A stretch of 64,000 bases of DNA, from the NCBI GenBank assembly GCA_027943245.1, contig JANDJZ010000077.1, positions 48,345 to 112,344 on the forward strand. Reading direction: 5' to 3'. The translations under genes and the position numbers were made by a program. Positions 9,299 through 20,797 of this stretch are shown piece after piece (within the stretch, counting starts at the first letter, position 1; every line of letters starts with the position of its first letter). Below the pieces are notes generated by a model, which did no database searches, was not told where the DNA came from, and saw only the letters and a list, made by a program, of their open reading frames with translations. Origin of the DNA: Acanthamoeba sp. SK_2022b. Taxonomy: Eukaryota; Discosea; Longamoebia; Acanthamoebidae.

Positions 9299-10698
9299 TC
9301 ATTCCTCCATCTTCCTCGCACCGGCAGTGGCGCCTGCGTTGGAAAGAGATTCTGCCCCGTGTCAGTGCAGTCAAACGTCGGCTAAGCGCAGAGCTTGGTT
9401 GTCGACAAACAAGGGTCTCTCCCACAAATGACGCGTTGCGCGTGCGTGTATGCGTGTATGTGTGCGTGCGCGCGCGGAGAGAGAGAGGAGAAGGAATGAA
9501 GGGAGGGCGAGAAGCGGGGCGAGAGCGTACCGATCCTCGACCTGGCGCTCTTGTGGATCTTGAAGCCGTAGATCCTGGGCACGTAGGAGACGGTGGGCTT
9601 GGGCGGGATGAACTCGGGGTACATCTGCAACAGGAGGTGCGGGAACGTGCTGCCAAAGTAGGCGCCGTCGATCTCTGCGCCACGCGAGAGAGCGAGATGG
9701 GTGAGTCCAACAATGCGAGTGTGCGCACGCAGAGAGAGAGAGAGAGAGCGTACGGTTATGGCGGGAGAGCTTGGGGTAGTAGATGTCTTCACAGCGCGGG
9801 CAGAAGAGCTTGACGGTGTTCATGCGAGGAATGTCGGACTGGCCGACGGGGAGGACGGCCTGGCCCTGGCAGTAGACTCGCGGGCAGCGGCCAAACTCCA
9901 TCGCGTTGTACTTGTCCACCATGGAGGCCAGGCCGCGGTTGGTGAGGATGTACCGCGCGTGGATGAGGCCGTACAGCATCTCCGCTGCCGATTCTATGCT
10001 GTCCTGCTGCTCCTCGGTGAGGGCCTCGTCTGGACGATCAAACAACATGTGCAGGTTAATTAGTTGAACAATAATTTAATTTTGTTGATTTTCGATCTAA
10101 ATCGGGCAAGTTACAAAGAAAGCAGCGTAGTAGAGGAAAAGCGAATGGCGAAGATTGGCAAGCGATGCGTAGTGCGCGAAAATGCAAAGAAAAATGCATA
10201 ACGGCACTATCAAACAGAAATAATGGGCGACGTTAAAGTAGAGGCAGAAGAGATGCGCACCAGATTCAGCATCAAGAATCATGTCCAAAGCGTAGTCGTA
10301 GTTGGAGACAATACTCCGCAGGCCCGTGAGGTTGAAGTCGTCCTGAATGTAGTCCTCATCCACCTCTACAAAAAATTCGTTGCCCTTGAGACTGCAAAAC
10401 CACTGAATCCAGGTCTGATCCTCCGACGACAACTCATCAGAGTCCGATTCGGAGTCCACCTCGACATCCTTTTTGTTTCCCTTCTCGTTGGCGGCAGCTC
10501 TGCTTTTGCTCCTCTGTAGATTGAGAGCACAAAAAAAATGAGTAAATGAATTGAGAGTTGCGTGGTCCAGGCCAGAATGCAGTGACTTGCAGACAAATCG
10601 CCCCCTCCACAAGTTCTTCGCCCGTAAAGTTGATGGTTTGGTATGGGGGGGGGGATAATGGGAAAAGCGGTGACGGTGGGAAAACCACGTACATTCAT
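9299..10698 (-). CDS. CSNK2B: Casein kinase 2 regulatory (beta) subunit
   Basis: Regulatory subunit of the CK2 Ser/Thr kinase holoenzyme. Five exons splice in frame to 243 residues: 10693-10698 (only MN), 10261-10513, 9754-10029, 9531-9674 and 9351-9299. An acidic start ([17 protein letters not shown]) leads into [20 protein letters not shown], the hallmark CK2-beta helix region. The zinc-binding dimerisation segment follows: CPRVYCQG and [10 protein letters not shown] provide four cysteines. Then come [20 protein letters not shown] and a C-terminal [12 protein letters not shown], the part that contacts the catalytic subunit. The length agrees with the family (about 215-250). The final exon ([17 protein letters not shown]) is poorly conserved and was chosen because it keeps frame. 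Identity is firm. Confidence 0.95.
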
Positions 10699-11113
10699 GC
10701 TGGCGTGTTTGTGCGGCGAACTTAATCGCGGAGGAGAGAGAAGAAGAGAGGGCAGAAAGATCTGCTCAAGAAGATGGAAAAGAAGAACGAGGAGGAAGAA
10801 TCAAGATTGAATCGTGGAACAGCCCCTTGTCGATCCCTCCGTTTGCCGGCGCCAACAAATAAGCGAAAAAGAAAAGACCGCCTCACTCGGCTGGAAAATG
10901 GACAAAAAATCATCTTCAGCAGTCGGCTGCTGTGCAGCACGCGACACAGACAATGAAGTTGGGATAACACACACCGCACACACACAAAGAGAGAGAGAGA
11001 GACGAACATTGGGTTGTTGTGATGCTAGCTATTTAAATATGTTGTTTTAACTATGATGTTGCAAAAAACTGACTGAACAAACTGAGAAGGAGTAGCCTCG
11101 GCGGCGAGGACCC
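10699..11113. other. Gap upstream of CK2-beta and downstream of the kinase gene
   Basis: Contains the CK2-beta promoter region and the 3' UTR of the neighbouring kinase gene (both genes read leftward). No further gene is seen. Confidence 0.4.
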
Positions 11114-11991
11114 TTAACCAAAGGGGTGAGCTTCCTCGTTGATGGAGAGTGCGGGCATGCCCAGCGAGCCCGGTCCCATCTTGCTCTTCTCGGCCACGAC
11201 GGCCATGCTGCCGCTGCGGGTTCGGGAGTGCCTCTTCTCGTTGTCCTTCTCGACCTTCTTCTCCTCTTTCTCGATCTTCTTCTCGACCTTTCTCTTCTTC
11301 TTCTCCTCCTTTTTCTTCAGCCTCTCCTCCTCCTCTTTCTTCTTCTTCTCCTCCTTGGCCTTCTTCTTCTTCTCCTTCTCCTCGAGCAGCCGCATGGGCG
11401 CCCACGACCGCCTCCTCGCGTCCTTCTTCTCCTTGTCTCTTTGCCTGGCCTCGTCCTTTTCGCTCTTTCCCTCCACTATGGCCTCGGAGCTCTGCGTCGA
11501 CGACGCCCTGGCCCCCTCCTCCTTCAGGGCCTGCTTGAGCTGCGACTTGCGCGCACCGCGCAGCGCCCAACTCCGAGCGCGCTCCTTCTTGGGCTCCTTG
11601 GCGTCGTCGTCTTCGTTCTTGTTGCCATTGCTCTCCTTCTCCTTCTCCTTCTTGGCGGCCTTGGCCGCCGACGAGCCGGAGCCGAGCTTGCGCGAGCGGG
11701 GAGAGGTCAGCGTCAGCACGGCCTCGTCCCGCGCGCGGCGTTCGATCTCCTGACGCTCCTGCAGCTCGCGCTCCTCGCGCTCGGCCTTCTCCTTCTTCTC
11801 GCGCTCCTCGCGCTCCTTCTCCTTCTGCGCGTACTCCTGCTCCAGCTGCTCGCGGATGGCCTTCTTCTCCTGCTCGAGCTTCTCCATCACCTCCTTCTCC
11901 AACTGGGCCCTGATCTGGCTTTCCCGCTCCTTGGCTCGCTGCTCGTCATCCTAACACACACACACACACCATGGGCGTTAGCTAAAAATCA

Positions 11992-12024
<33 letters not shown>

Positions 12025-13012
12025 ATTAATATTTGTATGGGCAATAACTTTATTTTATAAAATGAATATAAATATTAATTTAATATAGAAAACGACTTGG
12101 TACCTCGAGCTTCTTGGCCTGCTCTGCGCCCTTGTCCTGCTTCTTCTTGAGCTCCCTGAGTTCCTTCTCGCGCTTCTCCTTGACCATGCGGGCCTTGCGG
12201 TCCTTCTCCTCCTGTTCGCGGCGGTCCTTCTCCTCCTGCTCCCTCCTGTCCCGCTCCTCCTGCTCCCTCGCCAGACGCGCCTGCCTCTCCTCCTCCACTC
12301 TCGCCCGCTCCTGCGCACGCAGCCGGCGATCGCCTCCGCCGTTTAACTCCGTGTCCATCACGCCGTCGCGCGCACGCGGCGGGGCACACGCACCTGGCTG
12401 TTGTTGACGAAGGCGGCGGCCTCCTCGGCCTCGAGCTCGTCGTAGAGCTCCTTGAGCGAGCGGAAGATCTCCTCGAACGACGGCCGGCCCTCCCTCTCGA
12501 ACTGCGTGCAGTCCATCACGAGCAGCGCCAGATCGGGCGGGCCTGAGCAAGCAACCAGCGACGCCGCCACCGATTACGATGAGCGCCAAAATCCAACTCG
12601 CTTGGCTGGGCAACCCTATAGCAGCAAATCGCGGGGAGGGGGGGGGGTGGCATGCGAGGAATGAATGCGCTGACGTACAGTCGGGCGGCATGTACTGCGT
12701 GAGTAGACCCGAAGGAAACGAGTACCGCGTCTCCAGGCTCCTCTTCGGGGGCGGGTGCCTGCAAACCATCTCTGCACAGCGCGGCACAGTCGCACACACA
12801 CGCGCGCGCACGGACAAGAACGTGAGCGCCGCGCGCGGCCAATGAAAACTTGGGGCGAAATGCACGCGCGCATACCGAAGATGACGATTCCGAAGCTGTA
12901 GACATCACACTTCTCGTCGTAGTCCTCGCCCAGGATGACCTCGGGCTGGTTTAGGCAACGCAAGAGATTAATGATGAAGAACATGCCGATCGCTAGAGTG
13001 CAGCTGCGCGCT

Positions 13013-13080
<68 letters not shown>

Positions 13081-13968
13081 ATGCGTGCGGCAACGTACCG
13101 CCATGTACAGTTCGGTACCGGCGACCGACATGCTGCGAGTCAATTTCTTTGTCGTGCGGGCAAAGCCCAAGTCGCACACTTTGACGCGGCCGTTCTCGGT
13201 CAGCAGCAGGTTCTCGGACTTGAGATCTCTGCGTGCGTGCGATAACGTCGGTTAAGGTGGCGGTGAGCAAGACGCGGCAGCCACGCGCTGGATAAAGGGA
13301 CGACGAACCTGTGGATGATGCTGTGGGCGTGGAGATAGCGCATGGCGACGGCGGCGTCGATGAGCATCTGCGTGCGCTCCTTCCACGAGATCTCCACGCT
13401 AGTGTTCTTGAGCAGGTGCGTGAGATCGCCGTTGGGAATCCACTCCGTGACGATGTACACGCCCGACGAGTGCACGCACACGCCCATGAAGTTGACAATG
13501 CACGGATGCCGAATTCCCCTGTTCGCCAAAAATGAAGGCAAAAAAAGGAGAGAAAGTGTAAAAATAAAATAAAAGTCAATAATAATTATAAACACTTTGC
13601 GGAAGTAAAAGGCCGTACTTGAGCGTGGAGACCTCCCTCGCGATGTACTTTTGGTCATCTTCTGCGTAGCCGCTTTCTATGAACCTGGTGCACAACCACG
13701 GAGTTCATCAATAAATAAAACACCCCAAATAATAAATTCGTCGCACATGAACTCTGGAAGTACAATAAATATTAAAAATAATAAAATTAAATTGTTGGGG
13801 AGGGAAGGAGTACTTTTTGATGGCGACGGGGGTGCCAAAATAGTCACCTTTGTAAATCTTGCCAAAGGCGCCCTCGGCTACCTCACCCTCAAAGTTGAGG
13901 TCCTTGTAGGCGATCTGAAAATCTGTCTCCCAGATGCCCTCGTGGTCCCCTTTGCTACTTGTGTCCAT
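11114..13968 (-). CDS. Protein kinase (TKL-like) with long charged coiled-coil tail
   Basis: Starts at MDTSSKGDHEG (13968). The kinase domain runs through several exons: glycine loop GEVAEGAFGKIYKG and VAIKK; RHPCIVNFMGVC; EWIPNGDLTHLL; catalytic loop IIHRDLKSENLLL; activation start VCDLGFAR (DLG in place of DFG); GTELYMAPEVILGEDYDEK; and FEREGRPSFEEIFRSL, the usual end of Dictyostelid-type TKL kinases. After about 12350 the protein changes to alternating Arg/Lys/Glu repeats (EERDRREQEEKDRREQEE), a long predicted single helix or coiled coil. It then becomes Ser- and Lys-rich and stops at 11114-11116. The DLG leucine occurs in some active kinases and is not inactivating by itself. A (TG)n intron lies at 13016-13079. 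Substrate unknown. Confidence 0.88.
13016..13079. repeat. (TG)n microsatellite in a kinase-gene intron
   Basis: About 31 uninterrupted TG units on the + strand, (CA)n on the sense strand of the leftward kinase gene, between the activation-segment exon and the APE exon. Confidence 0.95.
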
Positions 13969-14265
13969 GCTGACCCTCTCTTCTCAACTTCTTAAGCTAG
14001 GAGAACGAACTCGGCGCGCACAGTGGTTGGTCGTTTGTTTTGGGTGGCGGTCTCCTTCCCGTTCGACGACAACGGCTGTTTTTGTGTCCGGCCAACGAAA
14101 GAATGAAGCCGTCCACGAAAAGAAAGAACGAAGACGACAAAAAGAAAGCGCCCAGCAACCAGGCGCACTCCATTTCCTGTGACGCGCCACCTGGGAACGC
14201 GACCAACCCGCAAGCGGTGCCAAGGGCCTTTGGCACACGCTCCTCTTGCAAGCACGCTGTGTCTG

Positions 14266-16188
14266 TCAGTCCTTCTGTGGTGCAGCGGGCCGCGACTCAG
14301 AGGGGCTGAGCCTGCGGGCCTCCATGACCCGAAATTGGTGGATGGTTTGCTTGGCGTGTTTGTCCTTTGGCACCTTCTGGTCCTTGATCATCTGGATGAC
14401 CCGCCTTCCCCGCTTCAAATCCGCCTGGCCACAGCAAGCAGCCACCACGTGGTTGTTGGGCGTGAGCGAAAGAATACGGTAAGCGCGCTGGCCAACTATG
14501 AGCGAGCAAGGGAGGAGGAGGAGGGCCGCACCGCCGGAAGGCAGAACGAAAGGAGGGTGGTGAAGCTCTTGATGTCGGGTTTCGTGGCGTAGTCGGCGCT
14601 CATCCTGTGCAGCCACTCTTCGGCCTTGTCCAGATTCCCATTCCTTGCCCATGCCTTGTCGCCCCCACACACGACCCGTCAGAGCCCAGTCCTGCGTGTG
14701 TGTGTGCGCGCGCGCGTTGTGTGTGTGTGTGTGTGTGTGTGCTATGTGCGCACGTATCTACATACCTCGATGACCGAAGTGAAATTGTTGGTATCGGGCG
14801 TGATGCCGTACTCCTTCATCGAGCCGCACAGGACCTTCTCGGCCTCCTCGGGCTTGCCCATCCGTCCGTAGGTGTCGATGAGGAGGTTGAAGACGACCAT
14901 GTCCGGTGCCCTTCCCTCTTTCTTCATCTTCGAGATTAATCGGAGCACCTTATCGAATTGATCCGCTCGCGTGTACGCGTCCATGAGGCTCGCTATCGTG
15001 TGCATGGTTGGCTGCAGCCCCTCCCTGTTCACGTCAATTCATAAATAAAACAACAAATCGACAAATAAATAGTGTTAGCCAGTGCTTGCGCGAGTGTCTC
15101 TTGTGTGTGTGTGTGTGTGGTGTGTTGACCTTTTCATGACCACGTAGAATTTCTCGGCCTCGATGGCCTTGCCGGTCTTGGCCCAGGCGTCTATCAGCAT
15201 GTTGTAGGTCATCACGTCTGCCCGCACTCCGTCCCTGTTCTCGCCCAATGAGAGAGAAAGAAAGAAAAAGAAAAGGAAATGTGAGCGTCTCGCTCGCCGG
15301 TCGGGCAATCGAGGGGGCGTGGTACCGTCGCATGGCCTTGAAGGCGTCCATCATGCTGTGGACCTGTTTGGCCTTGCCAAAGGCGTTGATGATGGTGTTG
15401 TAGGTCGCCGTCGAGGGTCGCACGCTGTGCTGCCGCATCTTGTCCAGCGTGCGCAGCATCTCTTCGCTCCGCCCCGCAACGCCGAGCGCGTGCAGGACTG
15501 CGCTCCACGCGCCCAGGCTCGGCTGCACCGAGCCGTCGGTCGGCAGGAGCGAGTCGAAGGCCTGCAGTGCCTTGTCGACATTGCCGGCGCGCGACCAGGC
15601 CGAGATCACCGCCGAGTGGGTGAAGCTGTCGATGCCCAGGCGCGGGTTCGCGCGCACGTGCTCGACCAGGGCCTCCATCTTCTCCATCTGCTGGTGCCGG
15701 CCGTAGCTGTGGATCATGGCGTTGTAGGTGGGCCGGTTGGGCTCGACGCCGCGCTCCTGCATCTCGGCAAAGGCACGCTCCATGCCCTCGAAGTCGCCCG
15801 ACTTGCCCAGCGTGGCGATGATGCTCGTATAGAGGACCACGTTGGGCCGCATGCCCTGCTCGCACATCTCGTCCCACGCCTGCCACATGCGACGCAGGTC
15901 GCCCACCTTGCCCCACGCGTCGACGAGGATCGAGTAGGTCGACATCCCGGCCTTCACCCCGGCCTCCATCATTTCGCGCCGCACCTGCGTGAGCCGCTGT
16001 CGGTCGCGTGCGCGACCGTAGCCCTGCAGCATGGCGTCGTACACGGACAGGGGCAAACGCTCGGGCGCGGGCGTGGCGGCCCGCAGGTGGTCGTAGAGCT
16101 GCGTGGCCAGGTCCGGTCGCTTCTCCTCGAAGCACTGTTCAATCATCACCGCGTAGGCGTCTTCTTTCCCCTGTGTTGTTGTTGTTGT

Positions 16189-16226
<38 letters not shown>

Positions 16227-16741
16227 TGGAAAGCGTGTGACTAGTCCACTGCAGAGTAGTGTACCGGAGGAGCGTTGGCGAGCATTTCAAGGAGAATGGG
16301 CAGCGTTCGTTCGCGCGCGGGAAGGCTTCGAAAGCGGGCGGCCCAGCGTCGTTGGCGGAGGTCGGGGTTGCGCTGCCGCCGTCCCGCCGCGACGGGCTGC
16401 TTGGCTACCCGCCTGCCACACGCACATGAGGGCATAAGCATCACGCGCACGCTCATAGCGGTACACCCCCCCCCCCCATCCTAACCTGGTGCTAAATGGC
16501 TTCTCTGCCTCCACACGCGGAGGGTTCGAAGCTCTGTAAAATCGCCCTACCTGTAGATTAAATTGGTCATTAATCTCATTGTCGATATTAAAAAGAGAAA
16601 AGGCAAGTTGCGCGTACCGCGCTTGCTGAAGGGTGAGTGGATGGCCATGCTGAAGTTGTAGTTGAAGATGAGGTCAATGAAGCGATGGTGCAGGAGCGGA
16701 GCTGTGCTGGCGCTGCTGTTGAAAGCGGGGCAGGCATGCAT
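14266..16741 (-). CDS. Pentatricopeptide repeat (PPR) protein
   Basis: A tandem-helical RNA-binding protein, in other eukaryotes usually acting on mitochondrial RNA. The start chosen, MHACPAFNSS (16741), gives an Arg-rich, acid-poor leader (SPFSKR, RVAKQPVAAGRRQRN) that could be a mitochondrial targeting sequence. At least nine 35-residue PPR motifs follow, for example STYSILVDAWGKVGDLRRMW, VLYTSIIATLGKSGDFEGME, PTYNAMIHSYGRHQQMEK, ATYNTIINAFGKAKQ, MTYNMLIDAWAKTGKAIEAE and VVFNLLIDTYGRMGKPEEAE. The C-terminal exon ends RPAAPQKD at 14266. Introns are short; some contain TG tracts (14716-14740, 16181-16208). Motif identity is certain; the start codon and targeting are inferred. Confidence 0.88.
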
Positions 16742-17068
16742 CGTGGCGCGAGACGCCCTGCGCTGCACACACGCATTTGTGGCGTAAAACAGTTTTAAAA
16801 TCTATTTTAAAGCTATTTATTTTATTTTATTTAAGAAAGGCCACGTTCGCTTCTCTATGATCTAACGGCTGGAAAGTGGCGTGAACTTCCCTATGTAGTT
16901 CTTTGCCTGTCTGTTGCTCGGGGAAGAGCCAGGAATGATACAAGTCCGTGGTAGAATGTTGTATCCCGAAACAGAACCTTCCCCCGACATTGTGTATTAA
17001 AATGTGCCAATCAGCCGCGCACCTATAACCGAAACCGAACCTGTCGAGTGGAAACAACAGCTCTTGCA
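16742..17068. promoter_or_regulatory. Divergent intergenic region between the PPR and F-box genes
   Basis: About 330 bp separate two start codons pointing away from each other, so a shared or back-to-back promoter is likely. An A/T-rich block (16795-16835) stands out against the GC-rich surroundings. No specific factor site is recognised. Confidence 0.45.
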
Positions 17069-18725
17069 ATGGACGATCTGCCGTCAGAAGTGATCAGCCA
17101 CATACTCTCGTTTTCGCACGAAGACAGCCCTGCGGCGCTTGTCACCAAACGTCTCGTGTGCCAGCGTTGGCGCGAGCTAATTGACTCCTGCTCTTCAATC
17201 TGGTCCCGGTACGGCGGTATCTCTTGTCCAGCCCGGTGTCGCCGGTGCTCGTTGATGATTCTCAGCTCACTCATGACTCCCAGCTTCACTGAGTTGAGAA
17301 TCACCGAGAGCAAGATAACTCCAGCAGAGTTAGAGCACAGATGCTCCTTCATGTTGCGCCCCGAGAAGGTTAGTTCTCCTCCGCCTTAGCTCCGGATGGC
17401 ATACGGCCCACTAACTCCGACGAGGGACTTACCGCAACGCCATCAGATACACTTGGTTAGGTGTCCGAACGTGGTGATGTCTGCCTTGTCTGAGCTCTTA
17501 TCGCATCGCAGAAAAGACCACGTACGCTACCTTGCATGTAGATGCCTGTAGCCCGACAAAACTAAGGCTGTTTCGGGCCTCAGCTCAAGGTGATACACAT
17601 CGAGAACTGCAACAGTATCACGTCCAAGAATGTCTCTCTTGCTTCCCTCATTAACGATTGCCCGCAGCTCGAGACTCTTGTGTACGCACCCGGTGGATAA
17701 CAAATGAGATGATGCGCCTTCCCCGACCACTCACCTTCGTTACCCTGCCACCGCAGTTTCATGAGCAGCAATTACCACCAGGAAGGCAAGGTCTCTCTGG
17801 CTCAACTGCAAAAGAATGAAGATGAACTCATCCATGCACTCGCTCAGCGTGGTCACGAGAACCCACTCAAGCTTCTCAGAACGTAAGTAAATCAGTGAGC
17901 TCCAGCTCGTCTGTATGCAAGGCTCACATTCTGCGCTGGTTTGAAGAAATGTGGTTAGGCCGAGCAAGAAACTGCTCGAGGTCTGCGCCGCCTCATGCCT
18001 TCGCTTTCAATGGGAGGACATGCCTAGGGACAAGCCCGACCTCGGCGAGTACTTCACCGATGGCAAGCTCCTTGTCACGTGGGACCCCCACATGTGGTAC
18101 TACTGGCGCACGCCAAATTTCGTTAGTCATGTTGGTTGGGCCAAGGACATCCGCCAAGCTGAGAGCCAAGGTGCCTGACCATTCTCCTTTGGACTTCATT
18201 TGATTGGTAACTCTGCTCATCCTTGATATGCGAGCCAGCAATGAACGGACCGAGTGAGAAGGTGGTGACAGGTTATGTGCAGCGTCTAGACACCCAACAC
18301 TACCATGTGCTGAGCCGGGATGATTCTGTCCGGTCCTGCTCCGGGCTTGTCATGGAAAAGAAGCAGGTGCCAGCAGCTATGCTCCATTGTTCCTTGCTGT
18401 TGGACGTACTGACAATGCTTCTCCTTGGGGCAGCTTTTGATGTTGAGTGATGATGGCTTTGCCAGTCTCATGGATACTGAGGGCAGCATCACTGAGGACA
18501 CCCCTATCCCTGCCAAATGGCACCACTGTATCCATCAGGCTCTTGCCCAAGGTTAGTTTCATATCGTAGAGGCCAAAGCCTTGCCAGTGACTCACAATTT
18601 TTATATAACTCAATGCATGGACAGATGGTGAAGTATGGCTTGCATTCCTGCATGTTCTGGAGCATGATCCTGTCATCTTTGCCTTTATAACAGGTGGTGA
18701 CAATGAAGTTCATCTCTTGGAGTAA
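17069..18725 (+). CDS. F-box protein with leucine-rich segments
   Basis: Probably a substrate adaptor of an SCF ubiquitin ligase. The start ATG at 17069 gives MDDLPSEVISHILSFSHEDS, then LVTKRLVCQRWRELIDS, a clear F-box. Exon 1 ends at 17368. Following exons encode short leucine-rich stretches (VVMSALSELLSHRRK; LKVIHIENCNSITSKNVSLA, ending at DCPQLETLVYAPG), which suggest an FBXL-type ligand surface. Later exons (WDPHMWYYWRTPNF; VVTGYVQRLDTQHYHVL; LLMLSDDGFASLMDTEGS; DGEVWLAFLHVLEHDPVIF) are not recognised. The last splice joins G and AT into a codon and leads to TAA at 18723-18725. The F-box is firm; the 3' half and the borders around 17400-17580 are less so. Confidence 0.75.
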
Positions 18726-18950
18726 TGGATCCATTAAAATGCTTCACCAGTGTGGTAAAATGTTTGATCAGACACCACGCGTGTACTTGATATGTAGTTG
18801 TTTGCTACACATTCCTGCAAAGCCACACTTCTTTTAAAGCCAGTATTTGGAACATAGCAACAGGTGATGACAACAGCAAAAGTGGTGAACTGTGTCTGGT
18901 CCTGGGCGCATGTTTGCCAAAAGCATGCTGCCTGTGTGCAGGTTGCAGCC
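18726..18950. other. Gap with dispersed repeat sequence
   Basis: Converging 3' ends of the F-box and UBL-UEV genes. The stretch 18816-18855 repeats a motif found at 2449-2488 after the transporter gene; nothing coding is evident. Confidence 0.45.
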
Positions 18951-20482
18951 TTAGCCAAGGAAGAGGAGAGAACCAGACGCGAGATGACGACGGAGCAGTG
19001 CATCGATTATGTGCCACACTACCTCCAGCGGCAGCTTCGACAGCCCGTTGCCTGCTCCTCCGCGCTGTCGTACGAGCAGCAGCGAGCGCACCTCGGCTCG
19101 GAAAGCGCGCGGGCACACGGCGTGGAACTGCGGTCGCCACCGCAGGCCGGCCCTGACCAATTGGCGCGCCCTCAGCCGCATCTCGTCGCCGTGAATGGCC
19201 CACTGCCTTAGCTCGTCGGTGGCGTCATCAGGCTGGGAGCAGATGTAGCGCTGGGCCAGGCTCACGGGGTCGATCAGCGCCACGTCCCTGAACCACGCCA
19301 GCAGGCTTGGGAACCCGCGCGCCTCCATGTCCAAGGGGAGAGCCATCCGCCCACTTTCGTGTAGCATCACAGGCTCACCGGCCATGGTGTTAATCTCGGG
19401 GGTGATGTCGGTGGCGCGCAGCGGCGCGACGAGCGGATGCAAGATGGGGGTCACCATGCGGAAGCGCGCAGATGCCAAGGGATACGTGGCAGGCAGCTGC
19501 ACGTGGACTACGAATTCAGTGATGCCCCCGTCGTCGTCGAGATGGCGGTTGTGGTAGATGGAAGCGTTGGTGGGCGTGCGCAGAGCAACCATGAAGTCGA
19601 GCGGGGGGTCGTCGATGTTGTTCGTGATACCCTCCATCAGATGGTCGATCACGCTCCCCTCTCGTGGGCCGGTGCTCCAGTTCTGCTGTTGCAGGCTGAT
19701 CAAGCGCATCCCTTCATCCGCTTCAATCTGTCTCGGCGTTCAGCACAACAACCTTGCACACACACACGCACGACGACCCAGGCTGTACCAAGTGAAGCTG
19801 CTCAAGGATGCAGTCTGTGCGACCGATGAACTGCAGCGAGTCGTGGTTGTCAAGCAGCTCGTCGAGGCCGTCGTCCCAGCCCTTGGGCAGCAGCCAGCTC
19901 CCACGCGGCGCACGGCCAGGGGCACGGTGGACGCCGCTCGAGCAGCCGAGGAGGCAAGAGGGTCGTGGCAGGGCGCGCCAGGTGGTCTTGCTGGCGCTGT
20001 TCTTCAGATGGAGGTGGAGCGTCGAGTCGCGCTGGAGGCCGCTGTCCTGGAAGATCTGCTGATTGGGCGCCCTGAACATGCCAGCATAAATGGTGCACAG
20101 CGCGGTGACCGAATCCGGGGTGGCCAGGCCGTCCACCAGCGTAGGACGCTTGTGGCGTCTGGGGAGCAGGTGTCGCGGCATGTGCTGTGGGTCTTCGTAG
20201 TCAAGCTCGGCGTCGTCGTAGTGCAGCATGAGCATGACCCGACATACGTCGCCAAAGCACAGAGCCACGTCAATCACGAGTCGTATCTTTGCGCCGCTCC
20301 ACAGCTGCCAGTAGAGGCTGCGCTTGCTGTGGACGCCCCTCGGCAACGGAGCCTTACCATACGTTAGGCGGAAGCGCGGGGGCTGCGACACCCACACAGC
20401 GTGAGTTGTTTGTTGTGGTTTACAGTGGGCGTCGAGACCGTACTTCAATGTGGTGAGGCGGGACACTCTGACTGACGCCCAT
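18951..20482 (-). CDS. Ubiquitin-like plus UEV-like (inactive E2 fold) protein
   Basis: Two long segments join through a 61-nt intron (19728-19788) that restores frame: ...LEQLHL, then IEADEGMRLISLQ. The first segment holds a ubiquitin-like stretch ending in RDSTLHLHLKN, close to the STLHL strand of ubiquitin (about 20020-20230). The second resembles an E2 core: MRLISLQQQNW helix, GGITEFVVHVQLPATYPLAS, FRMVTPILHP, then ESGRMALPLD where E2 enzymes have their catalytic cysteine, and SLLAWFRDVALIDP. No cysteine is present there, so it should not conjugate ubiquitin. The C terminus (LSKLPLEVVWHIIDALLRRH) resembles a short F-box. The start is uncertain: the frame at 20466 opens with GTG. ATG 20482 (MGVSQS) spliced to PPRFRLTYG is a candidate but uses a weak donor. 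Family calls are by eye. Confidence 0.55.
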
Positions 20483-20797
20483 AAGCGTGCGGCAATGCAA
20501 GTCTATCTTTCGCGTGGTTCAACCTTCTCTGCGCCTTTGAGTCTCAAAAGTAGCATTCACTGAAAGTCTCCAAAGGGTCCCTCAAGTTCTGCAGGCACAG
20601 GCAGCCGCGCAAAGACCTACATTGTGGAATAGGCCACTGGCCCAGCGGCCAAAATAGTTCGAACAGTGTGCTCTTCACAATGTTTCCTCTGGCGGTGAAT
20701 ACGTTGCATGATAACCTTCTTCTGAAGAACTTGGTGAGGTGTTACACGTCAACCATCACAACGGTGTGGATCTGTGAGATTTGGAGCATTTCACACT
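20483..20797. other. Gap between the UBL-UEV and CARMIL-like genes
   Basis: Promoter side of the UBL-UEV gene and 3' flank of the CARMIL-like gene. No gene is seen. Confidence 0.4.

Noticed and set aside
11126..12088. Leucine-rich + strand ORF that looks like a membrane protein
   Set aside because: It is the reverse reading of the Lys/Glu-rich kinase tail.
15319..16209. Long open frame on the + strand opposite the PPR gene
   Set aside because: It is the antisense shadow of a GC-rich coding region; composition is odd and the minus strand has clear PPR motifs.
20630..20670. tRNA-like A-box and B-box motifs (tggcccagcgg, agttcgaac)
   Set aside because: The two boxes are only about 10 bp apart and no cloverleaf can be drawn, so this is not a tRNA gene.
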